From the NCBI GenBank assembly GCA_001931875.2, contig MSJH02000717.1, forward strand, positions 1 through 21,211: a stretch of 21,211 nucleotides of DNA, given 5' to 3'. Under the pieces are notes generated by a model, which did not search any database, was not told where the DNA came from, and was given only the letters and a program-made list of their open reading frames with translations. Each line of letters begins with the position of its first letter. The first letter of the stretch is position 1. Below, piece by piece: positions 8,349 to 18,250 of this stretch. The translations under genes and the position numbers were made by a program. The stretch is from Byssochlamys sp. IMV 00236. Taxonomy: Eukaryota; Ascomycota; Eurotiomycetes; Eurotiales; Thermoascaceae.

Positions 8349-10957
8349 TTATAAAAGTGCTTCCTGAGCCTTTTGAACGCATTTGGCAGCTTTACTTTCA
8401 GCACGACGGGCTAAAGGCATATTCTTGTCATCAAATGCTTCAGAAATAGCAGGAAATACTTGACCAGAGTAGCCTGTCCATAATCCAGGAGCATAGACTA
8501 CATGTTTGAACCATTCACGACCAGCAATACCATCAGCGTCAATAAAGCTTCGTTCAAATTGGACCAATCGCTGGTTCATCTTTTCTACACGCTTTGACCA
8601 TTTGGCAGCCAATTTCTTGTCATCATCCTGGTTGAATTTCTTGAGTTTTTCGTTTAACTGAGCCATGCTGGTTTCAAAGGCAGAAGCAGTTTTTAATAGA
8701 GTATGAACTGACTTTTTAAGCGTAGGGAATGTGTGAGGAGCCGTGTATGCGTGTAACTTGTGAACATAGCTCTGAAGCTCAGTAGAGTAGTCTATTGGAT
8801 GCATAGGCAAAACAAGGTCATCAGCTAAGCGCAAAGCTAACAATCCAAAGATCTTTGTCATGGTAGCATGATATTCAAATGTGGGATCACCAAACTTCTC
8901 CATATAGTGAAAACTATGCATGTCAAAGGGTTAAGTTCTATGTTTTTTTTATAATTTCTTTTCCATTACCTGTCGTATACACTATGATATACTCCATAGT
9001 TTCCATCAAACGACATATCAATAGACGGAATACCAACATGATCCAAGAAGGCAGTGAAATCAGAACCGGACCCAAGCACACCGACGGTAGGCTTCTCAAC
9101 AGGGCCATCGGTAGCTTTAGATCTCTCGAGCCAAGCATCGTATACAGATTTTCCTGTGCGTGGATCAGGAATCAAACTGGTTACTTCATACAAGAGCTTG
9201 TTTAAAGAAGGAGTAGCGCCTGGGGTAAAGAAAGGACCGGCAACAGCAGAATCACAGTTAATGTAGGCAGCAGCTTCTTCTTTAAGCCATTCAACATTCT
9301 CTTCAACCCATTCAGTAGAACCAATAAGACCATATTCTTCTGCATCCCATGAAGCCAAAATGATAGTACGACGTGGTCTCCATCCGGTTTGTAACATTTG
9401 ACCCAGCACGCGGGCGACTTCAAGCTAAAAATGAAAGCACGTTATTAGCAAGGTACAAGAAAAAGCTGTTTTCAAAGCACATACCAAGGCGGCAGATCCA
9501 GATGAAGGATCTACTGCGCCGTACACCCAAGCATCACGGTGATTGCCAATAATAACGGATCGGTGTGGTTCTACAGAACCTTCGATACGTCCAAGGACAT
9601 TCCAAATGGGCGTTACGTTGTACTTTACGATATTCTCCATCTCAACAACGCCTTCACTGGGACCACTGTAGTACTGTACTCCCTCCAAGCCGCCAACCCA
9701 GTCAAATTCACCAACGACACCATGGCCCTCTGTAGCTTTAAGAAGAGGCAAAGCGTCTTCCCAGGACAATGGAAGTGATGGAATTTTAGGCAGCACGGGC
9801 GACTCTTCCATTGGAATACGGGTGGCATTTTCTGTGGCTGCGTAACCAGGTGTCAAAGGATCACCAATACCTAATGAAATATAGCCAACAGATCCACGCT
9901 GCGCAGAGCTTGGGGCTCTCCAAGGGCCATTAGGATAAGATTCTGCGGGAGCATCTTCGTTTTCCTTGCCGATGGGTCCATCATCAATAGGATCCGAAAA
10001 GATCAAGACACCGACACAACCGTACTTTTCGGCAGCTTTGATTTTCAAGCCACGGACAGTAGGCCCGTACCGTACCAAGGCAATACTTCCATTCACTTGA
10101 ACACCTTGATCAACCAAAAACTGGAAATCTTCCAATCGACCATAGTTGGCATAAACAACAGGACCTCTTGCCGTTCCATTCTTGGAATACCCTTACGAAG
10201 CAGTTATGTTACTGCCAAGATCTACCTTGCCTCTTTAAACAAATGTACTTACCATGAAACAATGGCACAACGTCAGGATTCTCGCTTGATGGATCCTCTT
10301 CTATTCTGTCTTCTTTGAGCTTGGCTACATAACGTAACTCCTCAGGTCCGGATACAATCTCCAAACGGCGAGATACAGGGTAGTTGAGCAATGGATAGTA
10401 CGTTACAATCTTTGAGTCTGGGATACCAAACTCATTAAACTTTTGACGTGTCCATTCTGCTTGACGCTTATCGGATAATGTTCCGGCAACATGAGGTTCT
10501 GAAGTATAAGTCTTTAGATAGCTACGAAGTCTTTTAGGAGAAGGCAGATTGAGCATCATCTTTTCTGCTTCGGATAGTCTTCTAGAAGAAGTATCTTTTT
10601 TTTTGGTATGGATTTAGTCAAGTAGAATTTTTTTCTATCATATATGTCTTATTTACCTTCCACATCGTCTCTGTTTATGGTTAAAATAAGCAAAAGAGTA
10701 ACTACTGTAAATGTGCCAATAATAAACAATACAGTCAAGATAGTTCTCAAAGGACTTGGCTTTGGTGGCTCGAGTGTCATGGTGTGTCTGTTGATGAGAG
10801 GTGCTGTCTCTGAAGCCGAATTGCCAATGTGAGTGTTCCACCATTTCTTCATTCTTTCAAAGGGACTACGATTTACTTGGGGTTCTTGTTCTTGTTGTTG
10901 ACCCTCTATGAATCCATTTCCTTGGTCAGGAACAGGCGAATATCCCCGAGCTGCCAT
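8349..10957 (-). CDS. M28B glutamate carboxypeptidase II/PSMA-like membrane metallopeptidase
   Basis: Five exons (10957-10657, 10594-10253, 10191-9485, 9424-8970, 8913-8349) give 789 residues; family members have about 750. Order: cytoplasmic tail (1-70), one signal-anchor helix (about 71-94), a protease-associated domain (about 215-340), the M28 peptidase domain (about 400-600) and a C-terminal transferrin-receptor-like dimerisation domain. All catalytic positions of the di-zinc site are visible: H432 and D442 (GNHRDAWVYGAVD), general base E479 and ligand E480 (WDAEEYG), D508 (YINCD) and H597 (VYHSVYD). It should therefore be an active type II membrane carboxypeptidase. The tail contains ETAPLI (50-55), an ExxxLI acidic-dileucine-type motif used for vacuole/lysosome sorting, so vacuolar location is inferred (compare yeast Vps70). 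All introns are 56-62 nt. The first intron's acceptor at 10595 was chosen because only it keeps phase. Confidence 0.93.
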
Positions 10958-12043
10958 GGAAATATCTGTGTAGAAAAGAAATGCTGTTTATCACTTGCCG
11001 AGAAGACGGACAAAATTTAAGGTGTCTGGTATGCGGTCTGCAAAAGGATATTTCTTCCTTTTGTGCACCAATGTAACACTTGAAATTACAGACCTTTGCT
11101 TTTCGCCAAGAGGGATAGTCCTGTGCTACACTTTGTCAATGCTTTAAATATTCCTCCCATATGGTAAACCATTTCTTTGAAATTGTCCTATTGTAATAAG
11201 CTGTTATTGCTATATTATCAATCACTCATCGTAGATAACCTACATTTACAATAGAAAGAGATAATCCATTATTAAAACATAAAATGCCACTACACAAGAT
11301 GGGGTTACCTTCAAATTGACTGCCAAGGTGATGCCAAGCAGCCAAATCGATTATGTAAGACTGTAGTTGAATAACTTCATGGGAATATATGCTTGCTTTG
11401 TGACATAACACAGTAGCTTAACGATAGAATATTTGACTATAGAACTTGTTTGCTTCCTCTCATTATTACTCAACTTTTACAATGGCCTCTGACCGTATCT
11501 CATGTAATTTCAATTCAAGAACATCTCTGCCCTGTAGGGCAGAAGGATAACCATATATTCGCATATTCTTATAATAGAGAGTTTATCATCATCCTCCTTT
11601 CTAACGCCTCTTTGAGTTATTTGGATATTATACCTGGTTGCATCTTACTGACATCATTAATTAGCTGTAATCCTTCAAAGAGTCTCCCTTTGACAGCATT
11701 TGACATATCTTTCAATAGCCTATTTGTCCTGATGATCTCTCTGTTCAGCGGTTGAGAACAGTCTTCGACACCCATGCCCCTTTTGACTACAATGGAAACA
11801 TGTAGTATCAGTAGGCGTTATTCCCTCGGATATGCATAATAGCTTGGGACTGCCTCATATCAAGGTACGATCAACAAAGGACAAATTATAATATAATATT
11901 TTTCGTAGAGACTCTTTCATTTCCTGAAAAGGAAATTAAAAAAGAATACACTCTCCGCCCTTATCACACTGTCCCACCCCCTTGCCCCTCTTTTTTTCTG
12001 TACCTTTTTGCTCATTGACCGAATGACAAGTCAACAAAGAAAG
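10958..12043. other. Gene-free interval with broken minus-strand coding fragments
   Basis: No intact gene is found between the peptidase and carrier starts. The minus strand carries several open frames without start codons, in different frames. About 11135-10926 is Cys-rich (CNFKCYIG, FCRPHTRHLKFCP). About 11411-11226 includes IIDLAAWHHLGSQFE. About 11500-11459 reads LELKLHEIRSEAIVKVE to a stop, and about 11880-11700 includes TTCFHCSQKGH, which resembles the start of a CCHC zinc knuckle. This mix of protein-like blocks, stops and frame changes suggests a degraded mobile element, but the family cannot be named. The right end (about 11,880-12,043) should hold the carrier promoter. Confidence 0.35.
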
Positions 12044-13225
12044 AATGTCCATTAGAGAATTGAAGTAAGTTTGTTACAATCATCAAGAACTGATTCAAAA
12101 CTTATAGTCAATAATAGGGAAAAGGATTTTGAGGCTAGAACAACACAGCTAAGATCGCTACAAAGTAAAAGATATATATATAATATGTTTATACATGAAC
12201 TAATACAAGGTAAAGCTTATAGAACAGTGATTGCAGCTTCAAGTGCGGCCGTCATTTCTGTTTTGGCAGGATTTCCGGTAATGTTTATAATTATAGATAC
12301 AAAAAAGAAGAGAAAGTAATAAACGAGGAGGAGGGGATATAGTTTGACTCTATAAAGACTCGTATGCAAACACATCATTACAACTCAATCATGTCCTGTG
12401 TACGGACGACTTATGCAGAAGAAGGAGCAAGAGGATTCTTTCGAGGCATGATACCACCATTGATCACTGTTAGTATCATTAAATCAGCATCATTTTCTAT
12501 CTACGAAGGCACAAAAAAGTCACTTATTCAGCGTGGGATATTCAACAATGACACATTAAGATCAACCATGGGTGTATCAACTGTGAGTGGTGGCGTCAGT
12601 GGCGCATTCATTGCCTTATTGAGTTGTCCCTTGGAACTTGTGAAAATTCAACGACAACTAGAATTGGTATTACTCAAAAGACAAATAGCAATGGGCCAAG
12701 TGTCATCAAATGAAGTGGCTGAAGCATCGAGCTGGAAATCGGTAAAGCAAATAGTCAATCGAAGAGGCATTTTTGGATTATGGAGCAGAGTTGGATGTCA
12801 TTCAGGTGTGTATTCGCGCACGCGCACACATAGAATATATGGTCTAATATAAAATGTTAGCGAGAGATGCATTAGGTACAGGTATTTATTTTGGTGGATA
12901 TGAGACAATGAAACGTCAGCTGTCAGGAGATAGAAATCAGTCAGGACCATTGATACATTTCCTATCAGGTGGATTATGTGGTATGCTGAGCTGGTTACTT
13001 GTGTTCCCTGTGGATGTGATCAAGACCAATCTACAAAAGGACATCATGCTGGATAACCCAAAATATAACAACGCAATAGAATGTGCCAAGCATCTTGTCA
13101 AGAAAAATGGCTTCCGTGGATTATACCGTGGCCTGAATGTGACCTTGATTAGAGCATTTCCTATTCACTCATTAAACTTTTTGGTTTATGAACAAGTACT
13201 ACGAATAATTCCTGCTAATAAATAG
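12044..13225 (+). CDS. Mitochondrial carrier (SLC25) family transporter
   Basis: Exons 12044-12063, 12118-12277, 12343-12805 and 12861-13225 join in phase to 335 residues, the usual size for the family. The three signature repeats are recognisable by their Px[DE]xx[KR] motifs: PFDSIKTRMQ (P60, spanning the second intron), PLELVKIQRQ (P156) and PVDVIKTNLQ (P264). Each is followed by a typical helix, with matrix segments such as GFFRGM and GFRGLYRG. The expected product is a six-helix inner-membrane exchanger with both ends in the intermembrane space. The substrate cannot be read from the sequence. About 45 residues, charged and helical-looking, precede the first transmembrane helix, longer than in minimal carriers. 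The 20-nt first exon was chosen because its ATG and the acceptor at 12117 give a continuous in-phase N-terminus. Confidence 0.88.
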
Positions 13226-13541
13226 ACTTTTCCATAGAATTACTATTAATTACTTATGACAGCTGGAATTTAATATTATAAACATGGAGAAAGATAAGCA
13301 TGGTTAAAAAAGGCTCTTAGTGTTGATGCATATTCATATGATTATTCTTGGGATATATTTATTCAATGTTAAAGGGCACCTTTAGATTTTTGGATATATC
13401 ATAACCATAAATGGAAAGGTATCAGTGCATTTACGTAAGAATATCCTTGGCATGAATCATCAGTTCGATGCTCAGACGAAATTGGACCAATGCTATAAGC
13501 CTATTTATTCTAAATGCAGTAGCCTTACTGAAAGGAAGATA
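13226..13541. other. Intergenic spacer between carrier and WW-domain genes
   Basis: AT-rich sequence with no sustained reading frame. It should contain the carrier terminator and the upstream promoter of the WW-domain gene. Nothing more specific is visible. Confidence 0.5.
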
Positions 13542-13550
13542 TATATAAAG
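13542..13550 (+). promoter_or_regulatory. TATA box of the WW-domain gene
   Basis: TATATAAAG lies 45 bp before the start codon and is followed by a T/C-rich leader. This is the clearest TATA element in the window and suggests a strong or inducible promoter. Confidence 0.6.
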
Positions 13551-13594
13551 GACTCTTTCTTTTTTCTTTACTCATTCTTTTTCTCCTTAACAAA

Positions 13595-14188
13595 ATGGGA
13601 TTATTTTCAAAATTTAATAAATCACCTAGCGTCAGTAATAGTGCACCACCACCTTACAGTGCAAGCAATAATATGAGCACAAACTACGCACCACCATCAC
13701 CTCCTCAACAATATGACAACCCTGATAAAAGACCATTACCTCAGGGATGGATATCACAATATGATCCTAATTCGAGAAAATTCTTTTATGTCTATACACC
13801 TACCGCATTACGTCAATGGGAGCATCCAGCCGATAAACCATTGAATACAAGAGGAGAGAGTAACTCTTATTATCAGCAACCACAACACCAACAACCATAT
13901 CAACAATCTCAACAGTATCCATACCAACCATCACCGTATCAACAACAGCAGCCTATATTGATGCAGCAACAACCTCGTTATGGTATGAGTGGTGGTGGAG
14001 GATATGGTAAAATGGCTGCTGCGGGCCTTGGTGGAGGTCTTTTAGGCTTTATGCTTGGTGATGCTATTGGTGATGCTAGTCACCCAGACATTATTGAAAA
14101 TAATTACTATGGCAATGACTATAATGACTATGGTGGTGGTGGATTTGATGGCGGATTTGATGACAACTTTGATCAAATAGGATTCTAA
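13595..14188 (+). CDS. Small WW-domain protein with PPxY motif, Gln-rich linker and glycine-zipper-like segment
   Basis: Single-exon gene of 197 residues. Residues 17-21 read APPPY, a PPxY motif that is itself a ligand for class I WW domains. The WW domain spans about 47-79 (PLPQGW at W52, FFYVY in the middle, RQWEHP with W75 and P78). The spacing between the two Trp residues is 23, near the usual 20-23. A Gln/Tyr/Pro-rich linker of about 45 residues follows, then a Gly/Ala-rich segment (GLGGGLLGFMLGDAIGD) resembling a glycine zipper that could associate with membranes. It ends in an Asn/Asp/Gly-rich acidic tail. No catalytic domain is present. The combination suggests an adaptor or stress-type protein able to self-associate through WW-PPxY contacts; this is inference. 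Similar small WW/Gly-rich proteins are known in fungi, without firm function. Confidence 0.85.
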   Translation: MGLFSKFNKSPSVSNSAPPPYSASNNMSTNYAPPSPPQQYDNPDKRPLPQGWISQYDPNSRKFFYVYTPTALRQWEHPADKPLNTRGESNSYYQQPQHQQPYQQSQQYPYQPSPYQQQQPILMQQQPRYGMSGGGGYGKMAAAGLGGGLLGFMLGDAIGDASHPDIIENNYYGNDYNDYGGGGFDGGFDDNFDQIGF

Positions 14189-14227
14189 ACCCTGTGCATG
14201 CGTGTGTAAATAATTATTGTATTAGAA

Positions 14228-14233
14228 AATAAA
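14228..14233 (+). promoter_or_regulatory. Likely polyadenylation signal of the WW-domain gene
   Basis: AATAAA about 40 bp after the stop codon, followed by a T-rich stretch. The remaining sequence to 14824 is AT-rich and shows no supported gene. Confidence 0.5.
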
Positions 14234-14824
14234 ATGTACTCTTTGTAAATAATTCTGTCTGTCTTTTCTATGCTGTAAACTATAAAAAGGCTCTACATTT
14301 TCTTTCATTTCTCTTAAAAGAGTTTTATTATTACAAATATTGTCCAGCGTTAGATAGTAACTCGATTTAATATGAATGTTGGGTAAATTTTCAGCTATTT
14401 CTCCTGAAAACATATCAAGAGTATTGATGTAATGAAGCACAAGTAAAGTTTAGCAAAGCTTCAGCCGACAACTTGCAAATTACATTATAAAAAGAAGAGC
14501 TGAATATGATTAAAATAAGACGCACTTGCATTTTATAAGGGGGAAGTTGAATGTTATCAGTATGATAAATGCGGTCAATGTGATTATTTATGCTTATATT
14601 ATTATTGTTATACTAGTAACTACTATAGTTGTTAGACGGTACGATGAGCTATTTTTTTTTTAGCAAAAGATGCTCGCAATTTGAAGCTGCTAGATTCAGC
14701 ACAGTCGATTGTCAGTACGTCTATAGTATAAGACGGCCAATTATCAGAAAGAGTTGATAGAATATTTACACAGGCTAAATATGAAAAGAAAAGTTGCGAT
14801 GGTTTATAGAAATAAAGAGCACAT

Positions 14825-16201
14825 TCAAACACTGGCATCAAAGCCATACTTTGCTGATAATACACGTAATTTGTCCTTGAGAGAATCTAGAGTAAGGTAA
14901 GTACCTTTCAAGTGGCGGTCACCGCTGCTCGGATCAAATGACGTACGGCCATGGAGCACACGTCTATTGGCGAACATGACTAGTTGACCTGGTTGCAATG
15001 TCAATTCGAATCGAAGAGACTCATCTTCAATAAAATCCGCAAAACGCTGGAATGCTCTATAAAACTGTTTGGTCTTTTCAGGGCTCAAGTCATCTAATGG
15101 TCCCTGGAATTGAGGTGCATAATTTACATGACTAGCCCAGGCTGTACCACTATGCTCTTCATCGTCAACGATAGTAGGTCGTTTATAATACATATGATGG
15201 CCATTATTCAAATAATGAAATGTAACAGGCGTTGACTTGAGTACTTGATAATCTTCAGGATACTTGGCTTTTAGTTGTTCGACCGCACGGAATGAATCTA
15301 CGAAAATACTTGAACCTCCAGTAACACTGTTCTTTAAACTGTGTAACAATTGAACTCCAGGGGGACTATCCAGGTACCTGCAAAAAGAAAGAGAAATGTG
15401 TTAAGCCGGGCTTACATACTTCTTTACTTCTTACATAAGGTCCATATGAAATCCCAAATACAAGCTTGTATAGGCAATATTAATAGATTTAGCAATGTTC
15501 TTGACATCAAAATCACGACCATAAAATGTTTCTTGGACAGGACCAATACGCTCAGCAACCTCTGTCACTGCACTATCAACGGTAGGTACATCTTTCAAGA
15601 ACACCAAGCCCTTGTTATACAAGCGCTGAACAGCCTTAGAGAGACCATGGTCCGTATTCATGTAGTCATGGTAACTTATCCAGTCGAGCTTATATTCATC
15701 TCGATTCCAAGTTTGTGGGGTTATATGATTAAATCTAAACCTTTCAGCTACCTTGCTTGATTGATATCGACGCAAAAAATCAAGACTGTATCGACTAGTA
15801 TGTGTCTTGTCTTCACTACTGTGGCGAAGAGGCTGATTCCATGTTATTTCTGCCTCTTCTCCTACAATTTTTACATCTGTAGGTTGAATATCTAATGGTA
15901 TATCAGCAGAAGAATGTAGTTTTTGACGACTTGAAGGGTGAAGGCATTGTGGGCAAGGACAGTTATCTCTCAACCAAAGGTAGCTGTAGGCGGAATCAGT
16001 CTCTCCCCATTTGACATGTAGTGCATCTTGTTCACAGCGTGTTGTTACTTTTTGTGAAGCTGCAGTAGCCAAAAGTCGTTGACCAGTTAAATACAAACTA
16101 GCCCTCTTTTGTCTAAAGGGCTGCAGGAATATTCTAGAGTGCATACAATAAGGTACAATGAAAAAGGAAGGGGAACCCTTATTCCCCAGATTATTTGTCA
16201 T
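14825..16201 (-). CDS. Gamma-butyrobetaine dioxygenase (carnitine synthesis)
   Basis: Two exons, 16201-15435 and 15377-14825, give 439 residues. The N-terminal domain has YLWLRDNCPCPQC followed by H, matching the Cys/His zinc site of butyrobetaine hydroxylases; trimethyllysine dioxygenase lacks these Cys residues, which favours this assignment. The 2-oxoglutarate/Fe(II) domain has the HxD pair in GFHMDL, the segment PPGVQLLHS across the intron, the distal His in RVLHGRTSF and the Arg of DRHLKGTY. The enzyme hydroxylates gamma-butyrobetaine to L-carnitine, the last step of carnitine synthesis. An Arg-rich presequence lies at about residues 20-45 (MHSRIFLQPFRQKRASLYLT), typical of mitochondrial targeting, so the internal ATG at 16144 (420 residues) may be the true start. 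Trimethyllysine dioxygenase remains the alternative identity. Confidence 0.9.
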
Positions 16202-17346
16202 AAAATATACACAATGATTCTCACCCCGCTTATGTTCCGCATTAATATCATGGTATGATCTTTCTTTTAACCTGTGATCATTTCCGCTTTTCCTTCTTTC
16301 ATTAAACGACCGTCTTTCACTACATAGGTTTAGCTTAGCTTAATAATTCTTCTCTGTTTCTTCAAGTCTATTAACTAAACATTGGTTTTGCAAGTTTATT
16401 TTAACCGGCGATAAGATGGTGTCAAATCATACGCTTCCCCGAGGCAAGATGACTTCTTTTTACTCTCGACAGATAAAACCTTTACTGTTGCAAAAGGATT
16501 ACTATATTTCTTCACTATACATTTCTTCAAATACTCCATTCAAAGATATACAACAGTAAAGTGCTTGTTATCAGTACAGCTCAGAAATGCAACAAAGCGG
16601 AAAACATTGATCGACATCGCCGATCTTTCAGCATGCATGAGAGCAGCTACCTCAGCCTATCAATATTGTACATTTCGATGTAGGTTTCATTTAGTTTGAA
16701 ATACCAGCTGCGATAAGCTAGAACTTAGATCCATTCCCAGGACAATACATTTTACAGGATATACCTGTAATTAGTATCTTGTAGTGAATTCATATATCAT
16801 TATCAAATATTTCATGTCATGGTGCTAAGCTATAAATACGACGACATCATCTACGTACAATAAATAATTCAATAAAGGCGCAACTTTGGATGAAAGAAAT
16901 AAGTGATCGGTTAGCAAAAATATTCATACAAACGAGGGAAAAAAGAAAATGTTCCCTGGCTTATCAATTCCCATACTCGGATACATCTTTTCTCAAAAAA
17001 AAAAAAGGGTGCAGCGTGTGTGTGTGTGTGTGTGTGTGTGAGATAAGAAAGATTAGCCGGCACAGTTTCCAGGAAAATTGGAGTAGAAATTTATGCTATC
17101 CTTGTTTTGGTAAAAACGGAATAAACTCCGCAAGGAACATCCTTTTCTACGGATTTGTCTTGTTTTTCTTTATCTCCTTTCTACTACTTCTTTTCTTCTT
17201 TATCTCTCCTCTTTTCTTCCCTTTCTTATATCCTTTAATATTTCTTTATACTTTTCCTTAATTACTTGGATTTTAACTTTGTAAGCATAAAATAAGAGAA
17301 AACAAGATTGAGCTCATTACTGAAACTGAATCTAGCTTTATATAAA
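16202..17346. promoter_or_regulatory. Long divergent intergenic region between butyrobetaine dioxygenase and Ras genes
   Basis: About 1.1 kb with no supported gene, containing the promoters of two divergent genes. The Ras-proximal part has an A run, a (GT)n microsatellite and a long C/T-rich tract (about 17,157-17,260) like the leaders of other genes here. TATATAAA lies within 10 bp of the Ras ATG. A low-complexity frame through the microsatellite is not considered coding. Confidence 0.5.
17016..17040 (+). repeat. (GT)12 dinucleotide microsatellite
   Basis: A perfect alternating GT tract of 25 bp in the Ras upstream region, just after an A run. Such tracts are length-variable and can form Z-DNA; no regulatory role is shown. 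Confidence 0.95.
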
Positions 17347-18215
17347 ATGATGCTCTATAAGTTGGTAGTTCTTGGAGACGGTGGTGTTGGAAAAGTAAGA
17401 AAGGGAAATAAATAAATATTTTAGTTATTAACCTTTAACTTGTAGACTGCGCTTACTATACAAGTAAACTAATATAAAAAACAACAACAAAGTCTTCATA
17501 CTGATATATACATTTACATATTTTTTACGAAAATAGCTTTGTTTAAACCATTTTGTAGGTTAGTTTGACGCATTCTTTATACATATTCTATTACTAACCA
17601 TTTCTATTACGCTATAGAGGTATACACTTATATATATTCTTGATATTTTTATGGTGTGCAGAGTTAATACTCTTCTTACTCTTAGACCTATGACCCTACT
17701 ATCGAAGACTCATACCGTAAACAGGTGGTTATTGACGACCAACCATGCATCTTGGAAGTGCTTGATACAGCAGGCCAAGAAGAATACACCGCTTTGAGAG
17801 ATCAGTGGATTAGGTAAACAGGATCACATTTATAATAATTTATTCTAATACCATACTTAGAGACGGTGAAGGATTTTTGCTGGTTTACTCTATTACCTCA
17901 CGCTCTACATTTGAGCGTATTGAAAGATTTAGAGATCAGATATTTAGAGTGAAAGATGTAGATAATGTACCTATGATGCTCGTAGGAAATAAGTGTGATA
18001 AAGTAACAGAAAGAGAAGTGACTCGAGAAGAAGGACTTGCGACTGCTAAGCGCTTGGCATGTGACTTTATTGAAACTTCAGCAAAAACTTGTGTTAACGT
18101 TGAAAGATCATTCTATCAAGTAGTCAAAGCCATTCGAGCTCAAAGGGAAGGTTTACGTGCTAAGCCAGGATACAAGCCTGATAAAGTAAAGAAGAGCAAG
18201 TGCTGTATTTTATAG
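17347..18215 (+). CDS. Ras-family small GTPase with micro-exons
   Basis: Proposed exons: 17347-17394, 17446-17463, 17537-17558, 17618-17619, 17686-17813 and 17861-18215, giving 190 residues. The numbering then matches canonical Ras: P-loop G10-D-G-G-V-G-K16-T17, switch I N26-H-F-V-E-T-Y32-D-P-T35, switch [10 protein letters not shown] with Q61, the guanine motif NKCD and ETSAK. The C-terminus is basic (KVKKSK) and ends in CCIL, a CaaX box whose final Leu favours geranylgeranylation. The protein is a membrane-anchored molecular switch, probably in growth and morphogenesis signalling. Gly12 and Gln61 are wild type; residue 11 is Asp where classical Ras has Ala, and residue 17 is Thr instead of Ser. 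The exon pattern is odd: exons 2-4 are 18, 22 and 2 nt long. Without the 2-nt exon, switch I loses residues or the frame breaks. Confidence 0.9.
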
Positions 18216-18244
18216 ATTCTACAATTTTAATAAGGAGAAGAAGT

Positions 18245-18250
18245 AATAAA
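18245..18250 (+). promoter_or_regulatory. Likely polyadenylation signal of the Ras gene
   Basis: AATAAA 30 bp after the stop codon, in AT-rich sequence. Confidence 0.5.

Noticed and set aside
11450..11755. Plus-strand 101-codon frame
   Set aside because: Composition is Leu/Ile/Ser-rich antisense-like; the minus strand of the same segment reads more protein-like fragments.
14222..14440. Minus-strand 72-codon frame downstream of the WW-domain gene
   Set aside because: It lies in the AT-rich 3' flank of the WW gene with no recognised domain or supporting splice signals; probably chance, though a gene remnant cannot be excluded.
16890..17261. Plus-strand 123-codon frame upstream of Ras
   Set aside because: It reads through an A run, the GT microsatellite and a C/T tract, giving Lys, Cys-Val and Phe/Leu runs; it is regulatory or low-complexity DNA.
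17589..17619. Alternative longer Ras exon reading NHFYYAIE before the GTATAC donor
   Set aside because: It would mimic the NHF of switch I but inserts three residues and has no in-phase acceptor upstream; the 2-nt exon after the branch sequence fits canonical Ras exactly.
17558..17686. Zero-length (recursive) splice site at AG/GT 17619-17620 instead of a micro-exon
   Set aside because: Using the second AG as acceptor adds no bases and leaves the Ras frame shifted at ACC TAT GAC, so it cannot yield a functional product with the 17558 donor.
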